Below, piece after piece: positions 28,741-36,275 of a stretch of DNA of 64,000 bases. Under the pieces are notes generated by a model. That model did no database searches, had not been told where the DNA came from, and saw only the letters and a program-made list of their open reading frames with translations. A program made the position numbers and the translations under genes. Numbering within the stretch: position 1 is the stretch's first letter; each line of letters begins with the position of its first letter. This stretch comes from Haloarcula salina (GTDB lineage: Archaea > Halobacteriota > Halobacteria > Halobacteriales > Haloarculaceae), in assembly GCF_010119195.1 (NCBI RefSeq), contig NZ_WRXL01000003.1, forward strand, positions 62,001-126,000, in the 5' to 3' direction.

Positions 28741-28750
28741 ATATAACGCT
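28741..28750 (-). promoter_or_regulatory. TATA box for the rpoH-nusA operon
   Basis: The minus strand reads AGCGTTATAT, ending 73 bases ahead of the rpoH ATG. The 274-base gap to tRNA-Asp holds this and the tRNA promoter, and no further gene. Confidence 0.5.
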
Positions 28751-28902
28751 TACCAACTTGGCCTGCCGTAGCTATCGGGCCCCCACCCAGACCAAACATG
28801 GACCGTGGGAGCGACTCGCGTAGCAGTCGATTGAACCAGTGGCGACATATTACTTTGGGTCCCGTCACGTGCACTCATCACAGGGCGCCTTCCTTTGGAA
28901 AG

Positions 28903-28910
28903 CCTTAATA
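28903..28910 (+). promoter_or_regulatory. TATA box for tRNA-Asp
   Basis: CCTTAATA is centred about 36 bases before the tRNA 5' end, a usual distance for a short tRNA leader. Confidence 0.5.
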
Positions 28911-28942
28911 CCAACACCGGGATACGAAGAAGTGCAGCGAAG

Positions 28943-29015
28943 GCCCGGATGGTGTAGTGGCCCATCATACGACCCTGTCACGGTCGTGACGCGGGTTCAA
29001 ATCCCGCTCCGGGCG
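28943..29015 (+). tRNA. tRNA-Asp (anticodon GTC)
   Basis: A 73-base cloverleaf. The acceptor GCCCGGA (28943-28949) pairs with TCCGGGC (29008-29014) and the discriminator is G73, as expected for aspartate. The anticodon stem CGACC/GGTCG encloses CTGTCAC, giving GTC. The T-arm contains GGTTCAAATCC. CCA is not encoded. It diverges from the rpo operon. Confidence 0.97.
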
Positions 29016-29353
29016 TCTTCTACCGCGAACAATTTCGGCGAGCACCGCGTAGCGTGTGCTCACCACTGTGAGCGATTACCTGTCCGGGCGTAAAGAGCTC
29101 CTACGGGCCGTTATACACCGAATACCAATCCGACACGCTCACGAGCAGTATTCGAGTGGGGGCGAGCGCCCCCGACCTGTCATAGTGTCCGCCCACCACG
29201 AGGTGCGGACGTGCTGTTTGTTCACGCGTGACGGCATAGGTCTTGTGTCAGTGTCTCGCGAGCAGCGGATCGCGGCGCACGCACGGCCACGATTCGGGCG
29301 AATCCGCCGTCCACGGCGACAAACTGTTTACGAGCCCCCGCGAAAGGAGTGGC
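29016..29353 (+). other. 338-base gene-free region with hairpins, possible ncRNA
   Basis: I find no convincing protein gene here. A promoter-like TTATACACC at 29111-29119 is followed by two stem-loops: GGGGGC/GCCCCC with a GAGC loop (29158-29173), and GTCCGC/GCGGAC with an inner ACC/GGT and ACGA loop (29187-29210). A second TATA-like element, GTTTACG near 29328, and an AAAGGAG purine run at 29343-29349 serve the next gene. Confidence 0.4.
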
Positions 29354-30007
29354 ATGGAGGACGTGGATGGCGAGGAGATGCCCGGCGCGATCGTCGAGGC
29401 GTTCCTCGAACGCGAGGAGGGAGTACGGGCGTTACTGGAGGAACTGGAGAAGCTCACGATCGAGGGTCGCCACGAGACGGTCCGCGAGCGCGTACGAAAC
29501 CTGGCGGACAGCGACGAGTCGGTGTTCTACACCGTGGCCTTCACGCTCACCAACTCGCGGCAGTTCTTCGGCGACGTGGAGGCGCAACTCGGCGTCGGCG
29601 CGGCGGACCGACTGCGCGACCTCGCCGAGACCTATCCGGCGCTCGCCGAGGCGTTCAACATCGTCCGAACCGAGCGGGCGGAAGACCGGCTGAATCCGGT
29701 GACCGACACGAGCTACACGGTGAGCTATCACCGCGGCGTCGAATCGCCGATGGTGACCTACCGGCCGCTGTCGGGCGAGCAGGAACTGTTCGAGTCCCGC
29801 GGGACGCCGAGCGAGGTGCTGCAGGTCGCGTCGGACCTGACCGCGGCGACCACCGACGCGCTGGACGTGGCGATGGACAGCGACTACTCGGTCAACACCG
29901 AGGAACTGAGCGAGCTGATCGACCGGCGCGAGGAGCTGGAGACGGAACTGAGTCGGCTCCGCGACCAGCTCGACGAGCTCCGGCGCACGCCGGTCTCCGA
30001 CGAGTAG
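29354..30007 (+). CDS. Conserved haloarchaeal protein with C-terminal coiled coil
   Basis: A 217-residue acidic soluble protein of unknown function. The start MEDVDGEEMPGAIVEAFLE has a purine-rich run five bases upstream. The N-terminal half is helical (LLEELEKLTIEGRHETVRERV). The middle is mixed, with NPVTDTSYTVSYHRGVESP. The last 45 residues (about 170-210, LSELIDRREELETELSRLRDQLDELR) have a heptad pattern suggesting dimerisation. No membrane segment, metal site or nucleotide motif is visible. The small winged-helix gene begins 116 bases downstream with its own promoter. Confidence 0.75.
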   Translation: MEDVDGEEMPGAIVEAFLEREEGVRALLEELEKLTIEGRHETVRERVRNLADSDESVFYTVAFTLTNSRQFFGDVEAQLGVGAADRLRDLAETYPALAEAFNIVRTERAEDRLNPVTDTSYTVSYHRGVESPMVTYRPLSGEQELFESRGTPSEVLQVASDLTAATTDALDVAMDSDYSVNTEELSELIDRREELETELSRLRDQLDELRRTPVSDE

Positions 30008-30083
30008 CGTCCGGGCGGAGACGGTCCGTCGCGGCCCCGAGCGCGCCGTCCGACGTCGACGCGTCGATTCCACAACTGGGGCG

Positions 30084-30090
30084 TTTATAT
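30084..30090 (+). promoter_or_regulatory. TATA box for the winged-helix gene
   Basis: TTTATAT lies 34-40 bases ahead of the ATG at 30124, predicting a leader of a few bases. Confidence 0.55.
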
Positions 30091-30123
30091 GCCGGGGAGC
30101 AATACGCACAGGTACGATTCTCA

Positions 30124-30429
30124 ATGGGCATTGACAGACTGGGCAATCAGGTCGAGAAAGAGAGCCGGGACCTGGCGATTCTCGAGGCCGTCATCGAGAA
30201 CGGACCGATCGGCATCGTCCGGCTCGCGGAGGAAACGGGGATTCCGAAACACAAGGTGCGGTACTCGCTGCGGATGCTGGAGGACGACGAACTCGTCGAA
30301 CCGACGCCACAGGGCGCGATCCCGGCGGACGATATCGACGAGCACGTCGCGCAGATCAACGAGGGCATCGATCACCTCGTCGGCCGACTGAACGAACTCA
30401 AGGGCGTCGTCGGCTCCGTCGAGAACTGA
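30124..30429 (+). CDS. Small winged-helix DNA-binding protein
   Basis: A 101-residue protein. Residues about 14-65 form a winged helix (LAILEAVIENGPIGIVRLAEETGIPKHKVRYSLRMLEDDELVEPT), in the manner of archaeal MarR/GntR-like small regulators. The C-terminal 35 residues are an acidic helix that probably dimerises. No ligand domain is present. The start is supported by a well-placed TATA box. Targets are unknown; the phosphodiesterase gene 72 bases downstream is on the same strand. Confidence 0.85.
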   Translation: MGIDRLGNQVEKESRDLAILEAVIENGPIGIVRLAEETGIPKHKVRYSLRMLEDDELVEPTPQGAIPADDIDEHVAQINEGIDHLVGRLNELKGVVGSVEN

Positions 30430-30501
30430 CCGTCGAGGGGGGTTGCTCACGTCGGCCCGGGGGCCGGCACGCATTTCTCCGTGGGAGCGCTACTCGGTGC
30501 T

Positions 30502-30990
30502 ATGGAAGTCGCGCTCGTCAGCGATTCGCACGTCCCGTCGCGCGCTCACGAGGTGCCGCCGTCGTTCCGCGAACGGATCGAAGTCGCGGACCGGGTCGTC
30601 CACGCCGGTGACTTCGACAGCAAGAGCGCGCTGTCGGATTTCCGGCACATGGCGTCTGACCTGACCGCCGTCGCGGGCAATATGGACCCGCAGGTCGGCC
30701 TGCCCGAGCGCGCGACGGCCGAACTGGGCGGCGTCACGTTCGTCGTGACCCACGGGACCGGCTCGCCGCGGGGGTACGAGGACCGCGTCGCGGCGGCGGT
30801 GCTCGCGGAAGCGGACGCCGACGCGGTCGGCGTCGCCGGCCACACCCACGAGGTCCTCGACACGGTCCACGAGGGCGTCAGGCTGCTGAACCCCGGGAGC
30901 GTGACCGGGGCCGCGCCGGCCGAGCGCGCGACGATGATGACCGCGACGGTGGCGGACGGGGCGCTCGACGTGACGCTCCACGAACTGTAG
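30502..30990 (+). CDS. YfcE/MJ0936-type metallophosphodiesterase
   Basis: A 162-residue cytoplasmic phosphodiesterase of the small YfcE family. Metal-binding motifs are SDSHV (8-12, D-x-H), HAGDFD (GD near 36), GNMD (Asn for the usual GNCD form), VTHGTG and GHTHE (GHxH). LLNPGSVT near the C-terminus is the family's NPGS motif. The family hydrolyses phosphodiesters in vitro, with unclear physiological substrate. The ATG at 30502 matches the family start. The protein is full length. Confidence 0.92.
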   Translation: MEVALVSDSHVPSRAHEVPPSFRERIEVADRVVHAGDFDSKSALSDFRHMASDLTAVAGNMDPQVGLPERATAELGGVTFVVTHGTGSPRGYEDRVAAAVLAEADADAVGVAGHTHEVLDTVHEGVRLLNPGSVTGAAPAERATMMTATVADGALDVTLHEL

Positions 30991-31103
30991 CCACGAGCGG
31001 CGACAGCGGAGCGGATCGCCGGCTCCTACCGGCAGCAGTTGCCGCCGTTGGCCGGCCTTGCAGCGAACGCGGGCCTTTTTCCCGCAGGGGTCACAGAGAC
31101 GGT

Positions 31104-31877
31104 ATGGAAGTCTTCGCGGTCGAGGGGCTGCCGGAGGTCCGGCCCGGCGACGACGTGGCCGAACTCGTCGTCGAGCGGACGGCCCTCCGCGACGGCGACG
31201 TGATCTGCGTCGCGAGCACCATCGTGTCGAAGGCGAACGGCCGGCAGGCGTCGCTGTCGTCGTACGAACCGAGCGAGCAGGCCGTCCGCATCGCCGAGTC
31301 CATCGAGGCGGTCGCCGGCGAGGAGAAGGACCCGCGGCTGGCCCAGGCGATCATCGAGGAGTGCGAGGAGGTGCTGGTCGAAGCGCCGTTCGTCCTCGGC
31401 GTGACGCAATTCGGCCACATCACGGTCAACGCGGGCATCGACCGGTCGAACGTCCCGGACGCGGACCTGCTCCTGTTGCCCGAGGATCCCGCGGCCGATG
31501 CCGAGGCGATCCGGGCGGGCATCCGCGAGCGGACGGGCGTCGCGCCGGCCGTCATCGTCACCGACACCTCCGGTCGGCCGTTCCGGCTCGGCCAGCGCGG
31601 CGTCGCGCTGGGGTGGGCCGGCCTCCCGGCGTCGCGGGACTGGCGCGGCGAGCGCGACCGCGAGGGCCGCGAACTCGAGGCCACCGTGCAGGCGGTCGTC
31701 GACGAGCTCGCGGCGGCGGCGAACCTCGTCACCGGCGAGGGCGACGGCGGCACGCCGGTCGCCGTCGTCCGCGACTTCGAGTTCGGCGACCACGCGGCCA
31801 GCGAACAGCTGTTTCGCGACCCCGAGAAAGACATCGTCAGGCAGGCGCTCAGAGAGTGGTCTCATGCACGCGATTGA
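31104..31877 (+). CDS. cofE: Coenzyme F420-0:L-glutamate ligase
   Basis: A 257-residue enzyme that adds gamma-linked glutamates to F420-0 using GTP. Signatures are VRPGDDVAELV, DGDVICVASTIVSKANGRQ, FVLGVTQFGHITVNAGIDRSNV (the conserved N-A-G-I-D-x-S-N loop), VIVTDTSGRPFRLGQRGVALGWAGL and the C-terminal RDPEKDIVRQALREW. The length is typical of archaeal CofE. The mer-like gene begins inside its 3' end (14-base overlap), so cofactor maturation and a cofactor-using reductase are co-translated. Confidence 0.96.
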   Translation: MEVFAVEGLPEVRPGDDVAELVVERTALRDGDVICVASTIVSKANGRQASLSSYEPSEQAVRIAESIEAVAGEEKDPRLAQAIIEECEEVLVEAPFVLGVTQFGHITVNAGIDRSNVPDADLLLLPEDPAADAEAIRAGIRERTGVAPAVIVTDTSGRPFRLGQRGVALGWAGLPASRDWRGERDREGRELEATVQAVVDELAAAANLVTGEGDGGTPVAVVRDFEFGDHAASEQLFRDPEKDIVRQALREWSHARD

Positions 31878-32841
31878 ACTCACCCCTGAACACCCGGTCG
31901 CAACGCTCGCCTCGTTCGCGGAACGAGCCGAAACGAACGGTCTCGACGCCGTCTTCGCCAGCCACCACTACAACAACCGCGACCAGTTCATGGCGCTGTC
32001 GGCGATGGCCGAGCGGACGGACGACGTGTCGCTCGGGCCAGGTATCGCCAACCCCTACGAGACCCACCCGGTGACGCTGGCCTCGCGAGTGGCGACGCTC
32101 GACGAGATGAGCGGCGGGCGCGCCGTCTTCGGCATCGGGCCGGGCGACAAGTCGACGCTGACGAACCTCGGCTTCGACCACGACGACGCCCTCCGGCGCG
32201 TGCTGGAGGCGTTCGCGACCGCACGGAGGCTCTGGGACGGCGAGCGCGTCGACCACGACGGCACGTTCGAGGCGGTCGACGCGGGCCTGAACTACGAGGT
32301 CGGCGAGGTGCCGGTGTACGTCGGCGCGCAGGGGCCCCACATGACGAAGATGGCGGCCAAGCACGCCGACGGCGCGCTGTACAACGGGGCGCATCCGAAA
32401 GACCTCGCGTGGGCGCGAGAGCAGGTCGAGGAGATGGCCGACGAGCGCCCCGACGAGTACGGCGCGTTCGACCTCGCGGCCTACGCCAGCGTCTCGGTCG
32501 CGGAAGACGAGGGGGCGGCGCGGGAGGCCGCGCGGCCGCCGGTGGCGTTCGTCGCCGCCGGGTCACCGCCGCCGGTGCTCGACCGCCACGGCATCGATCG
32601 CGACGCGGCGAGCGACATCGGCGAGGCGATCTCGGCCGGCGAGTTCTCCGACGCGTTCGAGCGGGTGACGGGGCCGATGCTGGACGCGTTCTGTATCGCG
32701 GGCACGCCGGAGACGGTTGCCGAGCGGACGGCTGCCCTGGAAGAACACGCCGACAGCGTGGTGTTCGCCTCGCCGCTCGGCCCGGATATCGAGACGGCTA
32801 TTGACCTGCTTGGGGCGGCGATCGACCGCCGGAGCCGGTGA
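31864..32841 (+). CDS. mer: F420-dependent methylenetetrahydromethanopterin reductase-like protein
   Basis: A 325-residue luciferase-like flavin/F420 oxidoreductase. Family features are LDAVFASHHYNNRDQFMALSAMAERT, LGPGIANPYETHPVTLASRVATLDEMSGGRAVFGIGPGD and VPVYVGAQGPHMTKMAAKHADGALYN. In methanogens Mer reduces methylene- to methyl-tetrahydromethanopterin with F420H2; haloarchaeal homologues probably act on folate-type C1 carriers. The ATG at 31864 overlaps cofE by 14 bases. Specificity within the superfamily is inferred from overall similarity and the cofE context. Confidence 0.85.
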   Translation: MHAIELTPEHPVATLASFAERAETNGLDAVFASHHYNNRDQFMALSAMAERTDDVSLGPGIANPYETHPVTLASRVATLDEMSGGRAVFGIGPGDKSTLTNLGFDHDDALRRVLEAFATARRLWDGERVDHDGTFEAVDAGLNYEVGEVPVYVGAQGPHMTKMAAKHADGALYNGAHPKDLAWAREQVEEMADERPDEYGAFDLAAYASVSVAEDEGAAREAARPPVAFVAAGSPPPVLDRHGIDRDAASDIGEAISAGEFSDAFERVTGPMLDAFCIAGTPETVAERTAALEEHADSVVFASPLGPDIETAIDLLGAAIDRRSR

Positions 32842-33016
32842 ACAGCGAGAGGACGGCCCCCAGCGAGAGGTAGCCGAAGACGGCGACGGAGGCGGTCGTG
32901 ATGACCGCGCCGACGACGAGCATGAGCGCCGCCAGCGGATCGTTCAGCGCCACGTCGACGAACCGCGACGGCATGGCGACGATGCTCTGGAGCAGTTCCG
33001 ACAGGAGCGATTGCAT
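32798..33016 (-). CDS. Small membrane protein, unknown
   Basis: A 72-residue protein starting MQSLLSELLQSIVAMPSRFVD, with one or two hydrophobic stretches (about 29-58, ALMLVVGAVITTASVAVFGYLSLGAV) and a short Ser/Gly-rich tail. Its last 44 bases overlap the 3' end of mer on the other strand. It diverges from the methyltransferase gene with a 92-base gap. Function unknown; its hydrophobic profile and clean start favour a real gene over chance. Confidence 0.65.
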   Translation of the reverse strand: MQSLLSELLQSIVAMPSRFVDVALNDPLAALMLVVGAVITTASVAVFGYLSLGAVLSLFTGSGGRSPPQAGQ

Positions 33017-33108
33017 TGGTCGAACGTTAGCGCGCCCCCACTTTGCGTTTGCGCTCCGCCGGCGACCTCGAACAGCGGGGTTTTGGTCCTCGCCCCGCTG
33101 GGTCGAAC

Positions 33109-33792
33109 ATGAGCGTCCGCGAGGAGTTCGACGACTGGGCCGCCGAGGGAAAAGACCGGGGCATGGAGGAGCGCCACTGGCACACCGCAAAGCACGTCCT
33201 CGCACGGATGCCGGTCGAACCGGGCGAGACGGTCCTCGACCTGGGCACGGGGTCGGGCTACGCGCTCCGCGCCCTGCGGGACACCAAGGAGGCCGGCCCG
33301 TGCTACGGCCTGGACGGGTCGCCGGAGATGCTCCGCAACGCCCGCGGGTACACCGACGACGCCGAGATCGGGTTCCTGCGCGGCGACTTCGACGCCCTGC
33401 CGTTCGCCGCCGACAGCGTCGACCACGTGTTCTCGATGGAGGCGTTCTACTACGCGAGCGACCCGCCCCACACCCTCGAAGAGATCGCCCGCGTGCTCCG
33501 GCCCGGGGGCACCGCCCACATCGCGGTGAACTACTACGAGAAGAACGTCCACTCCCACGGCTGGCAGGACTTCATCGACATCGAGATGACCCGCTGGAGC
33601 GCCGCGGAGTACCGCGCGGCGTTCCGCGAGGCCGACCTGGCCGTGGCGTCACAGGACATGATCCCGGACCGCGACATCGAGATCCCGCCGGCGTCCGCGT
33701 TCCCGACCGAGGACTTCGAGACGCGCGAGGCGATGGTCGAGCGCTACCGGGAACTGGGCACTCTGCTGACCGTCGGCGTCGCCACGGCGTAG
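33109..33792 (+). CDS. Class I SAM-dependent methyltransferase
   Basis: A 227-residue methyltransferase. Motif I is VLDLGTGSGYALRAL (about 43-57), followed by GLDGSPEML, GDFDALPFAADSVDHVFSMEAFYYASD and LRPGGTAHIAVNYYEKN. The acidic N-terminal 20 residues (EEFDDWAAEGKDRGMEERH) are typical of the haloarchaeal members. The substrate is unknown. The ATG at 33109 sits shortly after a T-rich promoter-like stretch. The gene is monocistronic as far as can be seen. Confidence 0.9.
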   Translation: MSVREEFDDWAAEGKDRGMEERHWHTAKHVLARMPVEPGETVLDLGTGSGYALRALRDTKEAGPCYGLDGSPEMLRNARGYTDDAEIGFLRGDFDALPFAADSVDHVFSMEAFYYASDPPHTLEEIARVLRPGGTAHIAVNYYEKNVHSHGWQDFIDIEMTRWSAAEYRAAFREADLAVASQDMIPDRDIEIPPASAFPTEDFETREAMVERYRELGTLLTVGVATA

Positions 33793-33861
33793 GGGCCCGC
33801 TCCCGGCGCTGTGGGCCGTTCGACCGACAGTGTATTTGCGGGGCGGACAGAATCACGTCGT

Positions 33862-34164
33862 ATGGGTGAAGACGCCTCGCTGGACGACTTTCTCGACGGA
33901 GGCGAGGAGCGCGAGGAGCGCGAGAGCGACGGTGGAGAGGCGGCCGAAGACACCGTGAGCGAACCCGAGACGGACGACGACGAGCGCAGCGAAGCAGGAG
34001 ACGCGACGGCCGCAGCGTCGCCCGAGCGGGAGACGGTCGAACCGGCGGTGACGACCTACGCGTGGTCGCCCGGCGGGGCGGCCTGTGCGGACTGCGGCGA
34101 GGTCGTGGAACGGCGCTGGGAGCAGGACGGCCAGCTCGTCTGCGGGGCCTGCAAGGCCTGGTAA
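33862..34164 (+). CDS. Small acidic protein with C-terminal zinc ribbon
   Basis: A 100-residue protein. The first 60 residues are extremely acidic and probably disordered, starting MGEDASLDDFLDGG. The C-terminus holds a treble-clef-type zinc site: CADC, 14 residues, then CGAC, ending in KAW. Such proteins are widespread in haloarchaea and have no established role. A TATA-like GTATTTGC about 30 bases upstream supports the ATG at 33862. Confidence 0.78.
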   Translation: MGEDASLDDFLDGGEEREERESDGGEAAEDTVSEPETDDDERSEAGDATAAASPERETVEPAVTTYAWSPGGAACADCGEVVERRWEQDGQLVCGACKAW

Positions 34165-34344
34165 GCGCCGCGACGGCGGGTAGCGGCCGCGTCTGCACTC
34201 CAGGCATCCACAGAGTTACATACTTACATCCCTAACGAACGGCACGATCGAACGGGCGCGTAGCGGCCACACAAGACACTTACTGGTCGCCCCGGGCAGA
34301 TACGCTATCCCCGTTCCGCGGCGTCGTCCCACGAGACCACGACA

Positions 34345-35304
34345 ATGACAGACACGGACACCACAGGAAGCCGGCAGTCGGACAGTTCTCTCCGTGACGC
34401 GACGCGGGTCGCGAACCAGGTGATCGAGAACGTCGAGCGCGTCATCGTCGGCCAGCACGACGCCATCGAGCACATCGTCATCGCGCTGCTGGGGCGCGGG
34501 CACGTCCTGCTGGAAGACGTTCCCGGCGTCGGCAAGACGATGCTCGCGCGCTCCGTCGCGGCCTCCTTCGACGGCGAGTTCAAACGCGTCCAGTTCACGC
34601 CGGACCTCCTCCCGACCGACGTGACCGGCGTTAACGTCTTCGACCAGAAGACACAGGAGTTCGAATTTCGGCCCGGACCGATCTTCGCGAACGTCGTCCT
34701 CGGCGACGAGATCAACCGCGCGCCGCCGAAGACCCAGTCGGCCCTGCTGGAGGCGATGGAGGAACAGCAGGTGTCAGTCGACGGGACGACTCACCCCGTC
34801 CCCCAGCCGTTCACCGTCATCGCCACGCAGAACACGGTCGAGCAGAACCGGGCCTACGACCTCCCGATGGCCGAACTCGACCGCTTCATGACGAAGCTCC
34901 ACCTCGGCTACCCCGACGAGGCCGAGGAGACGGCGATGCTCGGCGACGTGGTCGGCCACCACCCCATCGAGGAACTCACCTCCGTCGCGACCCTCGACGC
35001 GCTGTCGGCGGCCCGCGACACGGTGGCGGAGGTGACCGTCGAGGAGCCTATTCGCGCGTACGCGACGAGGATCGCGCGGTACACCCGCGAGAACGCGCAA
35101 CTGGGCGTCAGCCCCCGCGGCAGCATCTCGCTGCTGCGGGCGGCCCAGGCCCGCGCGGTCCTCGACGGACGGGGCTACGTCATCCCGGACGACCTCCAGA
35201 CGGAAGCGCCGGTCGTCTTACCCCACCGAATCCGGACCGAGAGCAGCGAACAGGACGCCAGCGCGCTGGTCGCGGAAGCACTCGACACCGTCGACGTGGA
35301 ATGA
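34345..35304 (+). CDS. MoxR-family AAA+ ATPase
   Basis: A 319-residue AAA+ ATPase. Walker A is EDVPGVGKTMLAR, Walker B is VVLGDEINRAPPKTQSALLEAMEE, sensor 1 is in VIATQNTVEQ, and arginine-finger and sensor 2 regions follow (ELDRFMTKL, SPRGSISLLRAAQA). MoxR proteins act as chaperone-like remodelers for partner proteins with DUF58 or VWA domains. Its stop overlaps the DUF58 gene by 4 bases, and that gene overlaps the transglutaminase gene, giving the standard MoxR-DUF58-TGase operon. Confidence 0.95.
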   Translation: MTDTDTTGSRQSDSSLRDATRVANQVIENVERVIVGQHDAIEHIVIALLGRGHVLLEDVPGVGKTMLARSVAASFDGEFKRVQFTPDLLPTDVTGVNVFDQKTQEFEFRPGPIFANVVLGDEINRAPPKTQSALLEAMEEQQVSVDGTTHPVPQPFTVIATQNTVEQNRAYDLPMAELDRFMTKLHLGYPDEAEETAMLGDVVGHHPIEELTSVATLDALSAARDTVAEVTVEEPIRAYATRIARYTRENAQLGVSPRGSISLLRAAQARAVLDGRGYVIPDDLQTEAPVVLPHRIRTESSEQDASALVAEALDTVDVE

Positions 35305-36275
35305 GACCGACACGACGCGGCGTCGCCGTCACCGCCGTGGCCGTCGCCGCCCTGCTGGTCAGCGCGCAGTTCGGCCAGCCGGGGCTCAGCGCCGTCGCCG
35401 GCCCGCTGCTCGTCGGCGTCTTCGCCGCCGCCGTCCAGGTACTGTGGGCCGGTGAGCCGACCGTCGAGCGTACCCATCTCCGGCGGGGCTTCCCCGGCGA
35501 GACGAAGCGCGTCGCCCTCAGCGTCGACGGCAGCGGCATCGCGACGGTCAGTGACGCGCTCCCCGAGGGCCTCGACGGCGAGGCCACGGCCACGCGTTCC
35601 CTGCCGGCGGCGGTGCGCTACGACGTGACCTACGCCGCCCGCGGCGAGCACCGCGTCGGTCCCGTAGACGTGACCGTGACGGACGCGCTGGGACTGGTGC
35701 GTCGGGAATACACGGTGGACGAGACGAGCGAGGTGCTGGTGTACCCGCCGGTCTACCGGCTGGGCGGGCCGGGGGCGTTCGCCCGGACGTTCACCCCGGA
35801 GAGCGAGGACCGCCAGTCGTTCGACCGCCTGCGCGAATACGTCCACGGCGACTCGCTGCGCGACGTCCACTGGAAGTCGAGCGCCAAGCGCGAGGACCTG
35901 CTGGTCAAGGAGTTCGCCGACGCCCGCAGCGACCGCGGCCTGCTCGTCGTCGCTGAGGCGAGCGAGGGGCACGGCGACGAGATGGCGGCCGCCGCGGCCA
36001 CGGTCGCGATGGCCGCCCTCGAACACGGTCTCGCGGTCGAACTGGTCGTCCCGAACGCGGCCGTGAGCAAGGGCTACGGCGACACGCACCGGACGCGCCT
36101 GCTCGAAACGCTCGCCCGGGCCGGGGCGGGTCGGTCTGAGCGAGCGGCCGACGCCGACGTGGCGGTCCGCGCCGACGGCGACGGCGTCACGGTCTCGGTC
36201 GGCGGCCGCGAGCGGTCCTTCGCGGACGTGACCGCGAGCCGCGACAACCCGATCGCCAGCGAGGTGAGCGGATGA
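35301..36275 (+). CDS. DUF58 membrane protein
   Basis: A 324-residue protein with two N-terminal membrane segments (about 8-27 and 28-50). A beta-rich middle follows, and then the DUF58 core FDRLREYVHGDSLRDVHWKSSAKREDLLVKEF. The C-terminal part has the fold of a von Willebrand-like alpha/beta domain. DUF58 proteins are partners of MoxR ATPases and are thought to help build surface structures or metal-dependent complexes. Overlaps of 4 bases on both sides show translational coupling within the operon. Confidence 0.92.
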   Translation: MRPTRRGVAVTAVAVAALLVSAQFGQPGLSAVAGPLLVGVFAAAVQVLWAGEPTVERTHLRRGFPGETKRVALSVDGSGIATVSDALPEGLDGEATATRSLPAAVRYDVTYAARGEHRVGPVDVTVTDALGLVRREYTVDETSEVLVYPPVYRLGGPGAFARTFTPESEDRQSFDRLREYVHGDSLRDVHWKSSAKREDLLVKEFADARSDRGLLVVAEASEGHGDEMAAAAATVAMAALEHGLAVELVVPNAAVSKGYGDTHRTRLLETLARAGAGRSERAADADVAVRADGDGVTVSVGGRERSFADVTASRDNPIASEVSG

